Part shown: one piece after another, positions 40,694 through 50,125 of the stretch
Position numbering within the stretch: the first letter of the stretch is position 1
How the letters are laid out: each line of letters begins with the position of its first letter
From: Pseudooceanicola endophyticus
GTDB taxonomy: Bacteria; Pseudomonadota; Alphaproteobacteria; Rhodobacterales; Rhodobacteraceae
Reading direction: 5' to 3'
DNA: 64,000 nt
NCBI RefSeq assembly: GCF_018760365.1
Contig: NZ_JAHIAB010000003.1
Span: 186,001-250,000 of the forward strand
Position numbers and translations under genes: made by a program
Notes under the pieces: generated by a model
What the model saw: only the letters and a program-made list of their open reading frames with translations
The model's database searches: none
What the model was told of the DNA's origin: nothing

Positions 40694-42927
40694 CCGGCCT
40701 CGTTGCGGCGGCCCTGGCGGCGTCCGGATTGCGGGCCGTCGCAGGCGGCCTCGGCCAGAAGGCGGCGCAGGACCTGGGCGCGGATCGGCTTGGCGATGAC
40801 ATCATCCATCCCGGCGGCGCGCAGGCTTTCGGCAATGTCGCCGCCGACATGGGCGGTCAGCGCGACGATCCGGCTGTCCGCCGAGGCGCCGGGACCGCTG
40901 CGGATCGCCCGCGTCGCCTCGTAGCCGTCCATCACCGGCATCGACACGTCCATCAGGATCACGTCGAAGCGCTGCGCCGCGCTGGCGGCCACCCCCTGCG
41001 CGCCATCCTCGGCCTCGGTCACATGGTGGCCGTCGCGTTCCAGCATCCGGCGGGCGACGAAGCGGTTGGTGGGGTTGTCCTCCACCAGCAGGATGTCGAG
41101 GGCACGTTGCGCCACCGGCAGATCCTCGCGCCGGTCCGGACGGGCCGGGGCGGCGGCAGGCAGGGGCAGTTCCAGCGTGAAGAGGCTGCCAACCTCCGGT
41201 CGGCTGGAGACAGAGATCCGCCCGCCCATCGCCAGGGTCAGCTGCCGCGCGATACCCAGGCCCAGACCGGTGCCCTGGATCTGCCGGTGCACCGCCCCGT
41301 CCAGCCGCACGAAATCGTCGAAGATCCGTTCGCGCTCCTCGGCGCTCATGCCGATGCCGGTGTCGCGGACCCGGAAGACCATCTGCGTTTCCTCGCGGGC
41401 GAGGGTGACCTCGATCTCGCCGCCCTCGGTGAACTTGACCGCGTTGGAGACCAGGTTCAGCAGCACCTGGCGCAGCCGCGTGGCATCCCCGGTGACCCAG
41501 CCTGCCTGGGTCAGGCCACTGCGGAACAGCCGGTTGCCGGCCTTCATCGCGCGCGGCTTCTCGCTGGTCAGGATGTCGTCGATCAGCGCGTCCAGGTTGA
41601 AGGGGGCGCGGTGGATGGTGACATCCCCGCCCTCGATCTGGGTGATGTCGAGCACGTCGTTGACCAGTTGCAGAAGCGTCTCGGCCGAATTGCGCACCAC
41701 CCCGAGATAGGCCGTGCAGTCGCTGCTGTCGGGGGCTTCCTGCACCAGGTCGAGCGTGCCGAGGATGCCATTCAGGGGGGTGCGCATCTCGTGGCTGATC
41801 ACGCCGAGGAACCGCGCCTTGGCCCGTTCGCCCGCCAGCGCCTGATCGCGGGAGGCCTTCAGCTGGGCCTCGATGGCGACCTGGTGGGAGATGTCGCGGA
41901 TCACGCAGACAAGCACCGGCCCGTCGTTGTCGGTGGCGGTCATCGACAGCTCGATCGGGAAGCGGCCGCCGTCGACGCGGTAGCCCGACAGCCGGTAGCC
42001 GGTATGGGCACCGCCGGCGCAGGCCTCGAACAGGTCGGCGCCGCGCACGGGTTCCAGGGCATCCTCGCGACGCAGGAAGTCCCCGGCGGCGACCTCGCGG
42101 ATCTGCGCTTCGGAAAAGCCGAACATCAGCTGTGCCGCCCGGTTGGCACTGCGCAAATGGCCGTCCGGATCCAGCACGACGATGGCATCGCGCGAGGTGC
42201 GGAAGATGGTTTCCAGCCGCGCGGCAGCCTCGCGCCCCTGGTCCAGGCGGCGCCGTGCGATCAGCGCCAGCTGCCGGAACAGGACCACCATGGCGCAGAG
42301 CACGGTGATCAGTCCCAGGGTTGCCAGCGCCAGGCCGCGCAGCACCTGGAAGACACCTTCGCGGGCGCGGTCGGACTGGGCCACCATGACCTGGTTGGCG
42401 ATGGACAGGATGCGCCGGATCTCCTGCCGGCTTCCGGTCAGCGTGCCGTGCAGGTCCGGCAGCGCGCGGGCCAGCCGGGTGTCGGCGCCGTCGATCAGAG
42501 GCACCATGCCATAGACCCGCGCCCGGATCGCGTCGAAACTGACGGTGACGGACGGGTCGCCGAGCGCCTGCAGGTAGGCGCGGCCCCGGCTCAGGGTCTC
42601 GAACCGGCTGTAGAGAATGTCGTAGCGCGTCCTGACCTCGGCCAGATGGGCCGGGTCGGGGGGCTGCGGCGTCGGCGCCAGGGCCAGCTGCGCCTCCATG
42701 ATGGCGGTTTCGAACTTCAGGAACTCGACCTCGAGCTGGGTCAGGGTCCACTGGATGTTGTCCTGCCGGGACGAACCGAGCTCGGTCAGCTTTTCGCGGA
42801 CATCGGTCAGCAGGTAGAGGATGACGCCGAGGCAGAGTGCGAGGATCAGACCCAGTACGCCCAGCCGCACCACGCCGGTATCGAGGCCGCTGCCGCTTGG
42901 CGCGCGCAAGGGGCCCGGAGCGGTCAC
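40690..42927 (-). CDS. Hybrid sensor histidine kinase/response regulator
   Basis: A 745-residue membrane sensor. TM1 spans about 20-43, followed by a helical extracytoplasmic domain of about 150 residues, TM2 at about 197-218, and a PAS domain at about 240-365 (TSRDAIVVLDPDGHL). HisKA carries H379 in GVISHEMRTPLNGIL, and HATPase has LVSNAVKFTEGGEI and TGLGLGIARQ. The C-terminal receiver has phospho-acceptor D660 in VILMDVSMPVMDGYEA. No separate response regulator or Hpt lies adjacent, so the phosphorelay partner is elsewhere. It shares its 3' CTAG with the racemase gene and lies just downstream of a periplasmic SUOX-like gene. Confidence 0.93.
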   Translation of the reverse strand: MTAPGPLRAPSGSGLDTGVVRLGVLGLILALCLGVILYLLTDVREKLTELGSSRQDNIQWTLTQLEVEFLKFETAIMEAQLALAPTPQPPDPAHLAEVRTRYDILYSRFETLSRGRAYLQALGDPSVTVSFDAIRARVYGMVPLIDGADTRLARALPDLHGTLTGSRQEIRRILSIANQVMVAQSDRAREGVFQVLRGLALATLGLITVLCAMVVLFRQLALIARRRLDQGREAAARLETIFRTSRDAIVVLDPDGHLRSANRAAQLMFGFSEAQIREVAAGDFLRREDALEPVRGADLFEACAGGAHTGYRLSGYRVDGGRFPIELSMTATDNDGPVLVCVIRDISHQVAIEAQLKASRDQALAGERAKARFLGVISHEMRTPLNGILGTLDLVQEAPDSSDCTAYLGVVRNSAETLLQLVNDVLDITQIEGGDVTIHRAPFNLDALIDDILTSEKPRAMKAGNRLFRSGLTQAGWVTGDATRLRQVLLNLVSNAVKFTEGGEIEVTLAREETQMVFRVRDTGIGMSAEERERIFDDFVRLDGAVHRQIQGTGLGLGIARQLTLAMGGRISVSSRPEVGSLFTLELPLPAAAPARPDRREDLPVAQRALDILLVEDNPTNRFVARRMLERDGHHVTEAEDGAQGVAASAAQRFDVILMDVSMPVMDGYEATRAIRSGPGASADSRIVALTAHVGGDIAESLRAAGMDDVIAKPIRAQVLRRLLAEAACDGPQSGRRQGRRNEAG

Positions 42928-42982
42928 GGGCGGGGGCGCTCGGCAGGCCCGACGGAGCGGAAGCTGGCCGACGACACCGGGT

Positions 42983-43495
42983 CTACTCGGTCACGGACAG
43001 GCGTTCGAGCTGCCAGATGGAATTGGAATAGATGACCTCCGTCTGGAAATCCGGCGAGGAATCATAGGGGTAGACCATCCAGAGCGGCCCCTTGCTGCGC
43101 AGGCTCATGGGGGCGCCGTTGCGGCTGTAGGCCAGGATCGCCCCGTCGGGACGGAAGGTCTGCACGGGGATGGTGATGGTGTAGTCATTGGCAGCCGTCA
43201 GGTGCACGGCGCCGCGGGTGATGCCCAGATGCGCCAGCAGCGTGGTCATGCGCACGCCGCGAAAGGTCTGCGGCCCCTCGGTCCAGATCGTCGAGGTGGT
43301 GAATTCCGTAGCCTCCAGCGCGTTCAGCGCGGCGCGATCCAGCCGGGTCACGCCGGCAGGCGTGGTCACGGTCAGCAGCACCGCGTCCTGGGGCGGGGCC
43401 TCGGTCGCGGCGTGGGCGGCGGGGGGGATCCCGGAAAGGCCGCAAAGCAGGGAAGCCGGCAGAAGCGCGGCCAGAAGCAGGGCGGTTCGGAACAT
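42983..43495 (-). CDS. Periplasmic molybdopterin-binding-fold protein
   Basis: A 170-residue protein with a signal peptide (about 1-29). It has one domain related to the oxidoreductase molybdopterin-binding (SUOX) fold: LTVTTPAGVTRLDRAALNALEAT, WTEGPQTFRGVRMTTLLAHLGI, and MSLRSKGPLWMVYPYD. The catalytic Cys expected for a Mo ligand is not visible, so it probably binds a ligand without redox chemistry. It stands immediately 5' of the hybrid sensor kinase in the same direction; such small SUOX-like proteins often pair with sensor kinases and may present a periplasmic signal. Confidence 0.72.
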   Translation of the reverse strand: MFRTALLLAALLPASLLCGLSGIPPAAHAATEAPPQDAVLLTVTTPAGVTRLDRAALNALEATEFTTSTIWTEGPQTFRGVRMTTLLAHLGITRGAVHLTAANDYTITIPVQTFRPDGAILAYSRNGAPMSLRSKGPLWMVYPYDSSPDFQTEVIYSNSIWQLERLSVTE

Positions 43496-43755
43496 GCGGG
43501 GCCTCTTTGCTGGGAACGGGCCGGCCCGTGCGGGGCCGGTTGGCGACCAGTGCTAAGCGCCAGATCTTAATGTTCCCTGTAGCTGCGGGCGGCGGCGACG
43601 CGTCGGGAAATTTCGGCAAATTCACGGCATCGCCTCCGAAGCCGGCCGGACCGGATTAAACCAATCTTCACGGCTGGGCTTCCATACCTCTGACGGGTCG
43701 CGGCCAGGGTCCCGTGCCCGGACGACGTTTCACGGTGCTATCACAAGGACACGAG

Positions 43756-46700
43756 ATGGGCCTTTCCAGGATTCGTATTGCCTACCGGCTTCCGGCCGCC
43801 TTCCTGCTGATCGTCGCCCTGGCTCTGGGGGTACTTGCAGCGGTGTCCTACCGCTCGGCCCGGGCCACGCTTCTGGTCACCGGGGAAGAGCAGCTGAACG
43901 GCGTCGCCCGCGCCCGGGTGGGCGAGCTGGAGACCTGGGGCGCCTCGGTCGAAACCGACCTGCAGATGCAGGCCCGCAGCCCGCTGTTGTCGAACGCGCT
44001 GCAATCCTTCAGCGCCGCCTGGCAGGTGCTGGGCCCCGACGCGTCTGTCCGGCTGCGGCAGCTTTTCATCGAGGGGCCGGGGCTTGCGCCGTTCCAGCGC
44101 CAGGAGCTGTCCGATCCCGGCGACGGCTCGGTCTATGCGCGGGTGCATGAACGCTTTCACGACCATTTCCGCGCGCTGATGCGGCGCGGCGACTACCGCG
44201 ACATCTATCTGTTCGATTCCAAGGGAAACATGGTCTATTCCGTGGCCAAGCAGGACGATTTCGCCCGCACGACAGAGGCCGGGAAGGGCGATGTCTTCCT
44301 CTCTGGCGTGGGCGAGATGCTGAATTCCGGCAAGGAGGGCCAGAGCCGGTTCATCGACTTCCAGGAATACGGCACCCTTGGAGAGATGTCGGCCTTCGTG
44401 CTGGCGCCGGTCATGGCCTTCGACGGCTCGGTTCTGGGCGTGGTGGCCTTCCGGATGAACCTGATGACGGTGACGGCGAAGGTGGGCAGCACCGGCGGGC
44501 TGGGGGCTTCGGGGCAGGTCTTCGTGATCGGCAGCGACGGTCGCGCCCGGTCCGAGGCCGAGGGCTGGAAGGGCGGCGCCCTGTCCGAGAGCTCGCCCCT
44601 GGCGCCCGCCCTGCAGGGCGAGTCCGGCGTGACCATGGAGGATCTGCCGGAAAGCGCGTTGAGCGGGCTGATGACGGCCTTCGCCCCGGCGCGGGTCTTC
44701 GGCAGCACCTGGATCGTCATCGTGTCGGAAAAGACCGATGAGCTGCTGCTGGCGGTGGCACGGTTCAGCCGGATGATGATGCTCTACGGCGCGATCACCC
44801 TGGTAGGGGCGGCAGCTGTGGGCCTGCTGATCGCGCTTGGCGTCACCCTGCCGCTGCGCGCGGTGGCCCGCAGCATCGAGAATGTCCGGGAGGAGATCTA
44901 TGATGCACCGGTCCCCCATGTGGCGCGACGGGACGAGATCGGAGAGATCGGCCGTTCGATCGAGGCGCTGCGCGCCCGGCTGAGCGATGCCGCCGCCCTG
45001 ACCCACGAGATGTCCTTCAAGAGCGCGGCGCTGGAATCGACCTCGGCGGCGCTGATGATCACGGATTCGGATTTCACCATCACCTACATGAACGAGGCGG
45101 TGCGCCGGATGATGCGCAACCAGGTGCAGGAATTCCGCAAGATATCCAAGAGCTTCGATGCCGATGGCCTGATCGGGGTCAATATGGACATCTTCCATGC
45201 CAAGCCGGCGCAGATCCGCGCCCTGGTGCAGGAGCCGGGCAAACTGCCGTTCCGTACCGATATCCGGGTCGGCGCTGCGCGAATCCAGATCGAGCTGAAC
45301 GCGGTCTACGGGCCCGATGGCGATTTCGCAGGTCTCGTGGTGGAATGGGTCGACGTGACAGAGGAGCGCCGCAAGACGGCGGTGCTGTCGGCCATCGAGA
45401 AGGGCCAGATCATGGCCGATTTCGACATGACCGGGCGTTTCACCCGCGCAAACAACAATTTCGTGGTGCTGGCGGCCAGCTCGGCCGAGGCGCTGAGCGA
45501 TCTGGATCTGTCGGACCTGGCGATATTCGAAGGCGACCTGCCCAGCGGCGAGGGAATGCTGGATACGTTGCGGCGGGGTGACCCGGTGCAGGGGCGCTTC
45601 CGGATCCGACGCCGCGACGGCGGCGAGGCGTTGGTCGAGGGGGGGCTCTACCCGGTTTTCGACCGTCGCGGAGAGACCACCGGCGCATCGCTGATCGGCT
45701 CGGATGTCACCGCCGCCCAGGCCGAGCTGCGCTCTGCCGAAGCCCGCCAGCACGCGATGCAGGAGGCGCAGCGCAGCGTGGTCGAGGCGCTGAGCGTTGG
45801 TATGCGCGACATCTCGCGCGGCGATCTGACCTCGCGGCTGACCGCGGCCTTCGCACCGGAATACGAACAGCTGCGCAGCGATTTCAACGATGCGCTGGAG
45901 AACCTGACCCAGGCGATGCGCAATGTTGCCAGCCAGACCAGCGCCATGCATCACGAGACCTCGGAGATCGTGAAGGCCGCGGACGAGATGTCGGTGCGCA
46001 CCGAGCGCCAGGCGATGACCCTGCAGGAGACGGCGTCTTCGCTGGACGAGCTGACCACCAATATCACCCAGACGGCAAATGGTGCCGCCCGGGCCAACGA
46101 GGTGGTGACCGAGGCCCGGGCGCGGGCCGAGGAAAGCGGTGGCGTCGTCGACGAGGCCGAACGTGCCATGGCCGAGATCGCCGCCTCTTCCCAGGAAATC
46201 GTCAAGGTTATCAGCGTCATTGATGATATTTCCTTCCAGACCAACCTGCTGGCCCTGAACGCCGGGGTCGAGGCGGCACGCGCCGGAGAGGCCGGGCGCG
46301 GCTTTGCCGTGGTGGCGACGGAAGTGCGGGCGCTGGCACAGCGCTGCGCCAATGCGGCCGCCGAGATCAACCAGCTGATCACCGTGTCGGGGCAGCATGT
46401 GTCGCGCGGGGTGGAGCTGGTCGGGGTCACCGGCGAGACGCTGAAGAAGATTGTCGCTTCGATCTCGGAGATTTCCGATTACATCGCCGAAATCGCCCAG
46501 GCCGGCAAGGAACAGTCGGTGGGGCTGGGGCAGGTGAACTCGGCGGTGAATCAGATCGATCACGTGACCCAGCAGAACGCCGCGATGTTCGAAGAAACGA
46601 CCTCGGCCAGCCATGCTCTGGCGCAGCGGGCCAATAGCCTGTCGGAAACCATCGGGCATTTCCGGATCGGTGACGCACCGGCGCCGGCCGCGCGCGGTCC

Positions 46701-46803
46701 GAAGACCGCCCGCAAGCCGGCGCGCCGCAACTCCGAAACGCGGGGCAACCTGGCGCTGGCCCGGGATAAGGCCCCGGAAGCTTCGGGCTGGGAAGATTTC
46801 TGA
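43756..46803 (+). CDS. Methyl-accepting chemotaxis protein with PAS domains
   Basis: A 1015-residue transmembrane receptor. After TM1 (about 10-32) comes a large periplasmic dCache-like sensor domain (about 35-330, DIYLFDSKGNMVYSV), then TM2, a HAMP domain, and PAS-type modules around 425-560 and 560-670. The C-terminal four-helix signalling domain bears the hairpin tip ISFQTNLLALNAGVEAARAG. The extreme C-terminus GWEDF fits the xWxxF pentapeptide that tethers CheR and CheB in other species. Its stop TGA shares its final base with the cheB ATG. It should tune swimming to an extracellular ligand. Confidence 0.93.
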   Translation: MGLSRIRIAYRLPAAFLLIVALALGVLAAVSYRSARATLLVTGEEQLNGVARARVGELETWGASVETDLQMQARSPLLSNALQSFSAAWQVLGPDASVRLRQLFIEGPGLAPFQRQELSDPGDGSVYARVHERFHDHFRALMRRGDYRDIYLFDSKGNMVYSVAKQDDFARTTEAGKGDVFLSGVGEMLNSGKEGQSRFIDFQEYGTLGEMSAFVLAPVMAFDGSVLGVVAFRMNLMTVTAKVGSTGGLGASGQVFVIGSDGRARSEAEGWKGGALSESSPLAPALQGESGVTMEDLPESALSGLMTAFAPARVFGSTWIVIVSEKTDELLLAVARFSRMMMLYGAITLVGAAAVGLLIALGVTLPLRAVARSIENVREEIYDAPVPHVARRDEIGEIGRSIEALRARLSDAAALTHEMSFKSAALESTSAALMITDSDFTITYMNEAVRRMMRNQVQEFRKISKSFDADGLIGVNMDIFHAKPAQIRALVQEPGKLPFRTDIRVGAARIQIELNAVYGPDGDFAGLVVEWVDVTEERRKTAVLSAIEKGQIMADFDMTGRFTRANNNFVVLAASSAEALSDLDLSDLAIFEGDLPSGEGMLDTLRRGDPVQGRFRIRRRDGGEALVEGGLYPVFDRRGETTGASLIGSDVTAAQAELRSAEARQHAMQEAQRSVVEALSVGMRDISRGDLTSRLTAAFAPEYEQLRSDFNDALENLTQAMRNVASQTSAMHHETSEIVKAADEMSVRTERQAMTLQETASSLDELTTNITQTANGAARANEVVTEARARAEESGGVVDEAERAMAEIAASSQEIVKVISVIDDISFQTNLLALNAGVEAARAGEAGRGFAVVATEVRALAQRCANAAAEINQLITVSGQHVSRGVELVGVTGETLKKIVASISEISDYIAEIAQAGKEQSVGLGQVNSAVNQIDHVTQQNAAMFEETTSASHALAQRANSLSETIGHFRIGDAPAPAARGPKTARKPARRNSETRGNLALARDKAPEASGWEDF

Positions 46804-47879
46804 TGGCGCCGCCGGACAGGGGGGCGGAGGCCCGGCGACCGTTGGTACGCGTGCTGATCGTCGATGATCAGCACACGGTCCAGAATTTGCTGCGCTACGG
46901 GCTGAACAAGGTCGAGGGGATCGAGGTCGTGGGCGTGGCCGATGATCCCTACATGGCGCGCGAGCTGATCAAGCAGTTGGAACCGGACGTGCTGACCCTG
47001 GATGTCGAGATGCCGCGCATGAGCGGGCTGGAATTCCTGGAACGGCTGATGCGGTTGCGCCCGATGCCGGTGGTGATGTTTTCCTCACTAACGCAGACCG
47101 GCAGCGAACATGCGATCCGGGCGCTGTCGCTGGGGGCGGTAGATGTGCTGCCCAAGCCGATGGGCGGCATCGACGATGCGCTGCTTGACCAGCTGGCGCG
47201 CCGGGTGCGGGCGGCGGCCCGGTTCCGGCGCGGCAGTCCGCGCGGGACGGCGCCGCCCACCGGCCTCAGCCCGTCGAGCCCGGCACAGATGCGGCGCTGG
47301 AACGGCCGCTCGGTGCTGATCGGCGCTTCTACCGGGGGCGTTGCCGCGGTGGAGACGGTTTTGCGGGCAATGCCGCTGGACTGCCCGCCCATCGTGATCT
47401 CGCAGCACATGCCGCCCAGCTTCCTGGTGAGCTTTGCAAAGCGGCTGGACGATGTGCTGCCGCAGAAGGTGCAGCTGGCGGGGGACGGGCTGGAGCTGAA
47501 GCAGGGGCAGATCTACCTGTCGCCCGGGGGCGAGGCGCATACCGGCATCCGTCGCAGCGGGCGCCAGCTTCGGACCGCGGCGATTTTCGCGCCGAAACGC
47601 AACGGACATATCCCTTCGGTAGACGAATTGTTCATGTCGGCGCGCGATTACGCTGAGACGGTGACCGCCGTGCTGCTGACTGGAATCGGCAAGGATGGGG
47701 CGGAGGGAATGCGGATGCTGAAACAGAACGGGGCCTATTGCATTGGTCAGGACGAAGCGACGAGCGTGGTCTACGGCATGCCCCGGGCGGCGGCCGAGCT
47801 GGGAATTCTCGATGCGCAGCTGCCCTTGGGCGAGATCGCAAAGGCAATCTGTAGCAGTTGCGATGCCGCGCATGGCTGA
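46803..47879 (+). CDS. cheB: Chemotaxis protein-glutamate methylesterase CheB
   Basis: A 358-residue protein. The N-terminal receiver has phospho-acceptor D67 (TLDVEMPRMSG). The C-terminal methylesterase has a catalytic triad S176 (GASTGG), H202 (SQHMPP) and D298 (GIGKDGAEGM). It removes methyl groups or deamidates Gln on receptors, giving adaptation. It starts one base inside the mcp stop and is followed by cheD. The linker (about 145-168) is Ser/Pro-rich. Confidence 0.95.
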   Translation: MAPPDRGAEARRPLVRVLIVDDQHTVQNLLRYGLNKVEGIEVVGVADDPYMARELIKQLEPDVLTLDVEMPRMSGLEFLERLMRLRPMPVVMFSSLTQTGSEHAIRALSLGAVDVLPKPMGGIDDALLDQLARRVRAAARFRRGSPRGTAPPTGLSPSSPAQMRRWNGRSVLIGASTGGVAAVETVLRAMPLDCPPIVISQHMPPSFLVSFAKRLDDVLPQKVQLAGDGLELKQGQIYLSPGGEAHTGIRRSGRQLRTAAIFAPKRNGHIPSVDELFMSARDYAETVTAVLLTGIGKDGAEGMRMLKQNGAYCIGQDEATSVVYGMPRAAAELGILDAQLPLGEIAKAICSSCDAAHG

Positions 47880-47893
47880 AGACGGAGAGTGAT

Positions 47894-48424
47894 GTGAAAC
47901 GGGCGACCGGCCGGGGGCCGAACATCAATATCACCCAGGATGAATTCGCGGTGTCTGATCGTCATGACGGCGTGATCACCACGATCCTTGGATCCTGCGT
48001 GGCCACCTGTATCTGGGATCCGATCGTGAAGGTCGGCGGCATGAACCATATCCTGGTGGCGCGATCCCATACCGCGCTCGGCATCAACGACTTTGCCGGG
48101 ATCAACGCGATGGAGCTTCTGATCAACGCGCTGGTGCGTATGGGGGCCGACCGGGGCCGGCTGAATGCCAAGGTGTTCGGCGGCGCGGCCATGATCAACG
48201 GCCTGTCCGACATCGGCCATGCCAATGCCAGCTTCGTGCTGGAATTCCTGGAACGGGAGGGGATCCCGCTGATCGGCAAGAGCATTGGCGGCGGCTCGGC
48301 CCGCCAGATCCGGTTCTTCCCGAGCGATGGTCGCGCCATGCAGCGCACCGTGGCCGCCCCGCCGGACCTGGAGGTCAAGCGCAAGCCCGTGCAGGAGGAA
48401 CGCAACGGCGTCGAACTGTTCTGA
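47894..48424 (+). CDS. cheD: Chemotaxis receptor glutamine deamidase CheD
   Basis: A 176-residue deamidase. Catalytic C35 is in LGSCVATCIWD and H52 is in GGMNHILVA, as in CheD. It deamidates receptor Gln to Glu and can interact with CheC/CheY or CheB. The start is GTG, with GGAGAG about 6 nt upstream; an upstream ATG would lie in the cheB gene. The module mcp-cheB-cheD lacks cheA, cheW and cheR nearby, so it must feed a chemotaxis system encoded elsewhere. Confidence 0.93.
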   Translation: MKRATGRGPNINITQDEFAVSDRHDGVITTILGSCVATCIWDPIVKVGGMNHILVARSHTALGINDFAGINAMELLINALVRMGADRGRLNAKVFGGAAMINGLSDIGHANASFVLEFLEREGIPLIGKSIGGGSARQIRFFPSDGRAMQRTVAAPPDLEVKRKPVQEERNGVELF

Positions 48425-48691
48425 TGCGAACGGCGTGCGGGCTTGCACACCGCGCCTTCCGAGACGATGCAACATGGGGCTGGCAACCGCAGGGGGTAAA
48501 TTTCCCGTGAGGCGGAATTGCCCGCGCCACGGTGCAAGCCCGGCGCGGACCCTTGTGTCCGCAGGCCGGTGTCTGCCTGGAGGACGGGCGGGCCCAGGGG
48601 CGGGCCCGGAGGCGGACGGCCCTGCGCCGCGGGCCGGGTGCCTTCACCATCGACTTTCCACGGGCACACATTTTATACCGGCAGAGTTCAG

Positions 48692-50125
48692 ATGGGGGCT
48701 TGCCGGGTGAGTTTCGTTGTTCACGTCATTGGTCTGTTGCTCGCCCTCTTCGGGGGGCTGATGTTCGCCGATGCGGCGCTGTTTCCGGAAACCGCCCGGA
48801 TTTTCCTGACCGGCGGGGTGCTGGTGGTGCTGATCGGGGCGTCGCTGGCGCTGTCGACCTCGGCCCGGCTGCACGAACTGAACCGCCTGCATGCCTTCCT
48901 GCTGACCGCCGGCATGTGGATTGCCGCCGCCACCGCCGGGGCCGTGCCGCTCTGGCTGTGGAAGCTCAGCCCCGCCGACGCTTTCTTCGAAGCGATGTCG
49001 GGGATCACCACCACCGGCTCCACGGTGATGACGGGCCTTGATACCACTGCCCATGGCATCCTGTTCTGGCGCGCGCTTCTGCAATGGATCGGCGGCATCG
49101 GCTTCGTGGTCACGGGCCTGGCGCTGCTGCCGATCCTGCGGGTGGGGGGCATGCAGCTGTTCCGCACCGAAAGCAGCGAGCTGGGCGAGAAGGAGATGAC
49201 CAGCACCGCGCGCTTCGCCATGGCCAGCTTTCTGGTCTACACCGGGCTGACGGTGCTGTGCCTTCTGACCTACCTGATCGGCGGCATGACCTTTTTCGAG
49301 GCGATCTGCCACGCCATGGCGACACTCTCGACCGGGGGGTATTCGACCTCCGACAGCTCTTTCGGACATTTCCAGAGCGGCTTCCTGCAATGGTCGGCGA
49401 CGCTGTTCATGCTGGCCGGATCGCTGCCCTTCGCCTGGTACATCCGGGTGCTGCGCCGGGGCGATACCGCCAGCGAACAGGTTCGGATGCTGGTGCTGAG
49501 CCTGACCATCGCGACGCTGCTGCTGACCTTCTGGCGGGTCGCCACCGCTGGCGCCCCGATCTTCGAGACCCTGCGTCTGACCGCCTTCAACGTGGTCTCG
49601 GTGGTTTCGACCACCGGTTTTGCGACCACGGATTACACGACCTGGGGCTCGACGGCGGTGGTGGCCTTCTTCCTGCTGACGGTGGTCGGCGGCTGCACCG
49701 GCTCGACCTCGGGGGGGGCCAAGGTGATGCGCTGGATCATCCTGGGCCGGGCGCTGCGGGTGAAACTTCGGATGATCCGCGATCCGCATGGCGTCTTCGC
49801 CCTGCGCTACGAGGGACGCGCGGTGGAGCCGGATGTTCTGAGCGGGGTGATCAGCTTCTTCGTGCTCTACGCCGCCACGGTCTTCGGCCTCGCGGTGATC
49901 CTGGCCTTCCACGGGCTCGACATGGAAACGGCGGTCAGCGGCGCGCTGACGGCGGTGGCGAACGTCGGCCCCGGCATCGGCAGCCAGATCGGCCCGTCAA
50001 GCACCTTCGCCGACCTCTCCGACCCGGTGAAATGGGAGCTGTCCTTCGGCATGTACGCGGGCCGGCTGGAGATGATGACGGTTTTCGTCCTGTTCACCCG
50101 CACCTACTGGCGCGAGATCGCCTGA
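48692..50125 (+). CDS. TrkH-type potassium uptake protein
   Basis: A 477-residue membrane protein with about ten hydrophobic segments and four K+ selectivity-filter repeats: TTTGSTVM, STGGYSTSD, STTGFATTD and NVGPGIGSQ. These are the glycines of the TrkH/KtrB pore. GGCTGSTSGGAKVMRW is the conserved cytoplasmic loop. It needs a TrkA-like subunit, not adjacent. The start (ATG GGG GCT) is uncertain; a GTG five codons later and a longer in-frame extension are alternatives. The 267-nt gap after cheD has a GCGGAC/GTCCGC hairpin (48545-48562) but no gene. Confidence 0.88.
   Translation: MGACRVSFVVHVIGLLLALFGGLMFADAALFPETARIFLTGGVLVVLIGASLALSTSARLHELNRLHAFLLTAGMWIAAATAGAVPLWLWKLSPADAFFEAMSGITTTGSTVMTGLDTTAHGILFWRALLQWIGGIGFVVTGLALLPILRVGGMQLFRTESSELGEKEMTSTARFAMASFLVYTGLTVLCLLTYLIGGMTFFEAICHAMATLSTGGYSTSDSSFGHFQSGFLQWSATLFMLAGSLPFAWYIRVLRRGDTASEQVRMLVLSLTIATLLLTFWRVATAGAPIFETLRLTAFNVVSVVSTTGFATTDYTTWGSTAVVAFFLLTVVGGCTGSTSGGAKVMRWIILGRALRVKLRMIRDPHGVFALRYEGRAVEPDVLSGVISFFVLYAATVFGLAVILAFHGLDMETAVSGALTAVANVGPGIGSQIGPSSTFADLSDPVKWELSFGMYAGRLEMMTVFVLFTRTYWREIA

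Noticed and set aside
48525-48600. A stretch before trkH with GGTGCAAGCC and GGCCGGTGTCTGCC, reminiscent of cobalamin-riboswitch boxes
   Set aside because: Key conserved segments of that riboswitch are absent or altered and the downstream gene is a K+ transporter. I see only GC-rich hairpins.
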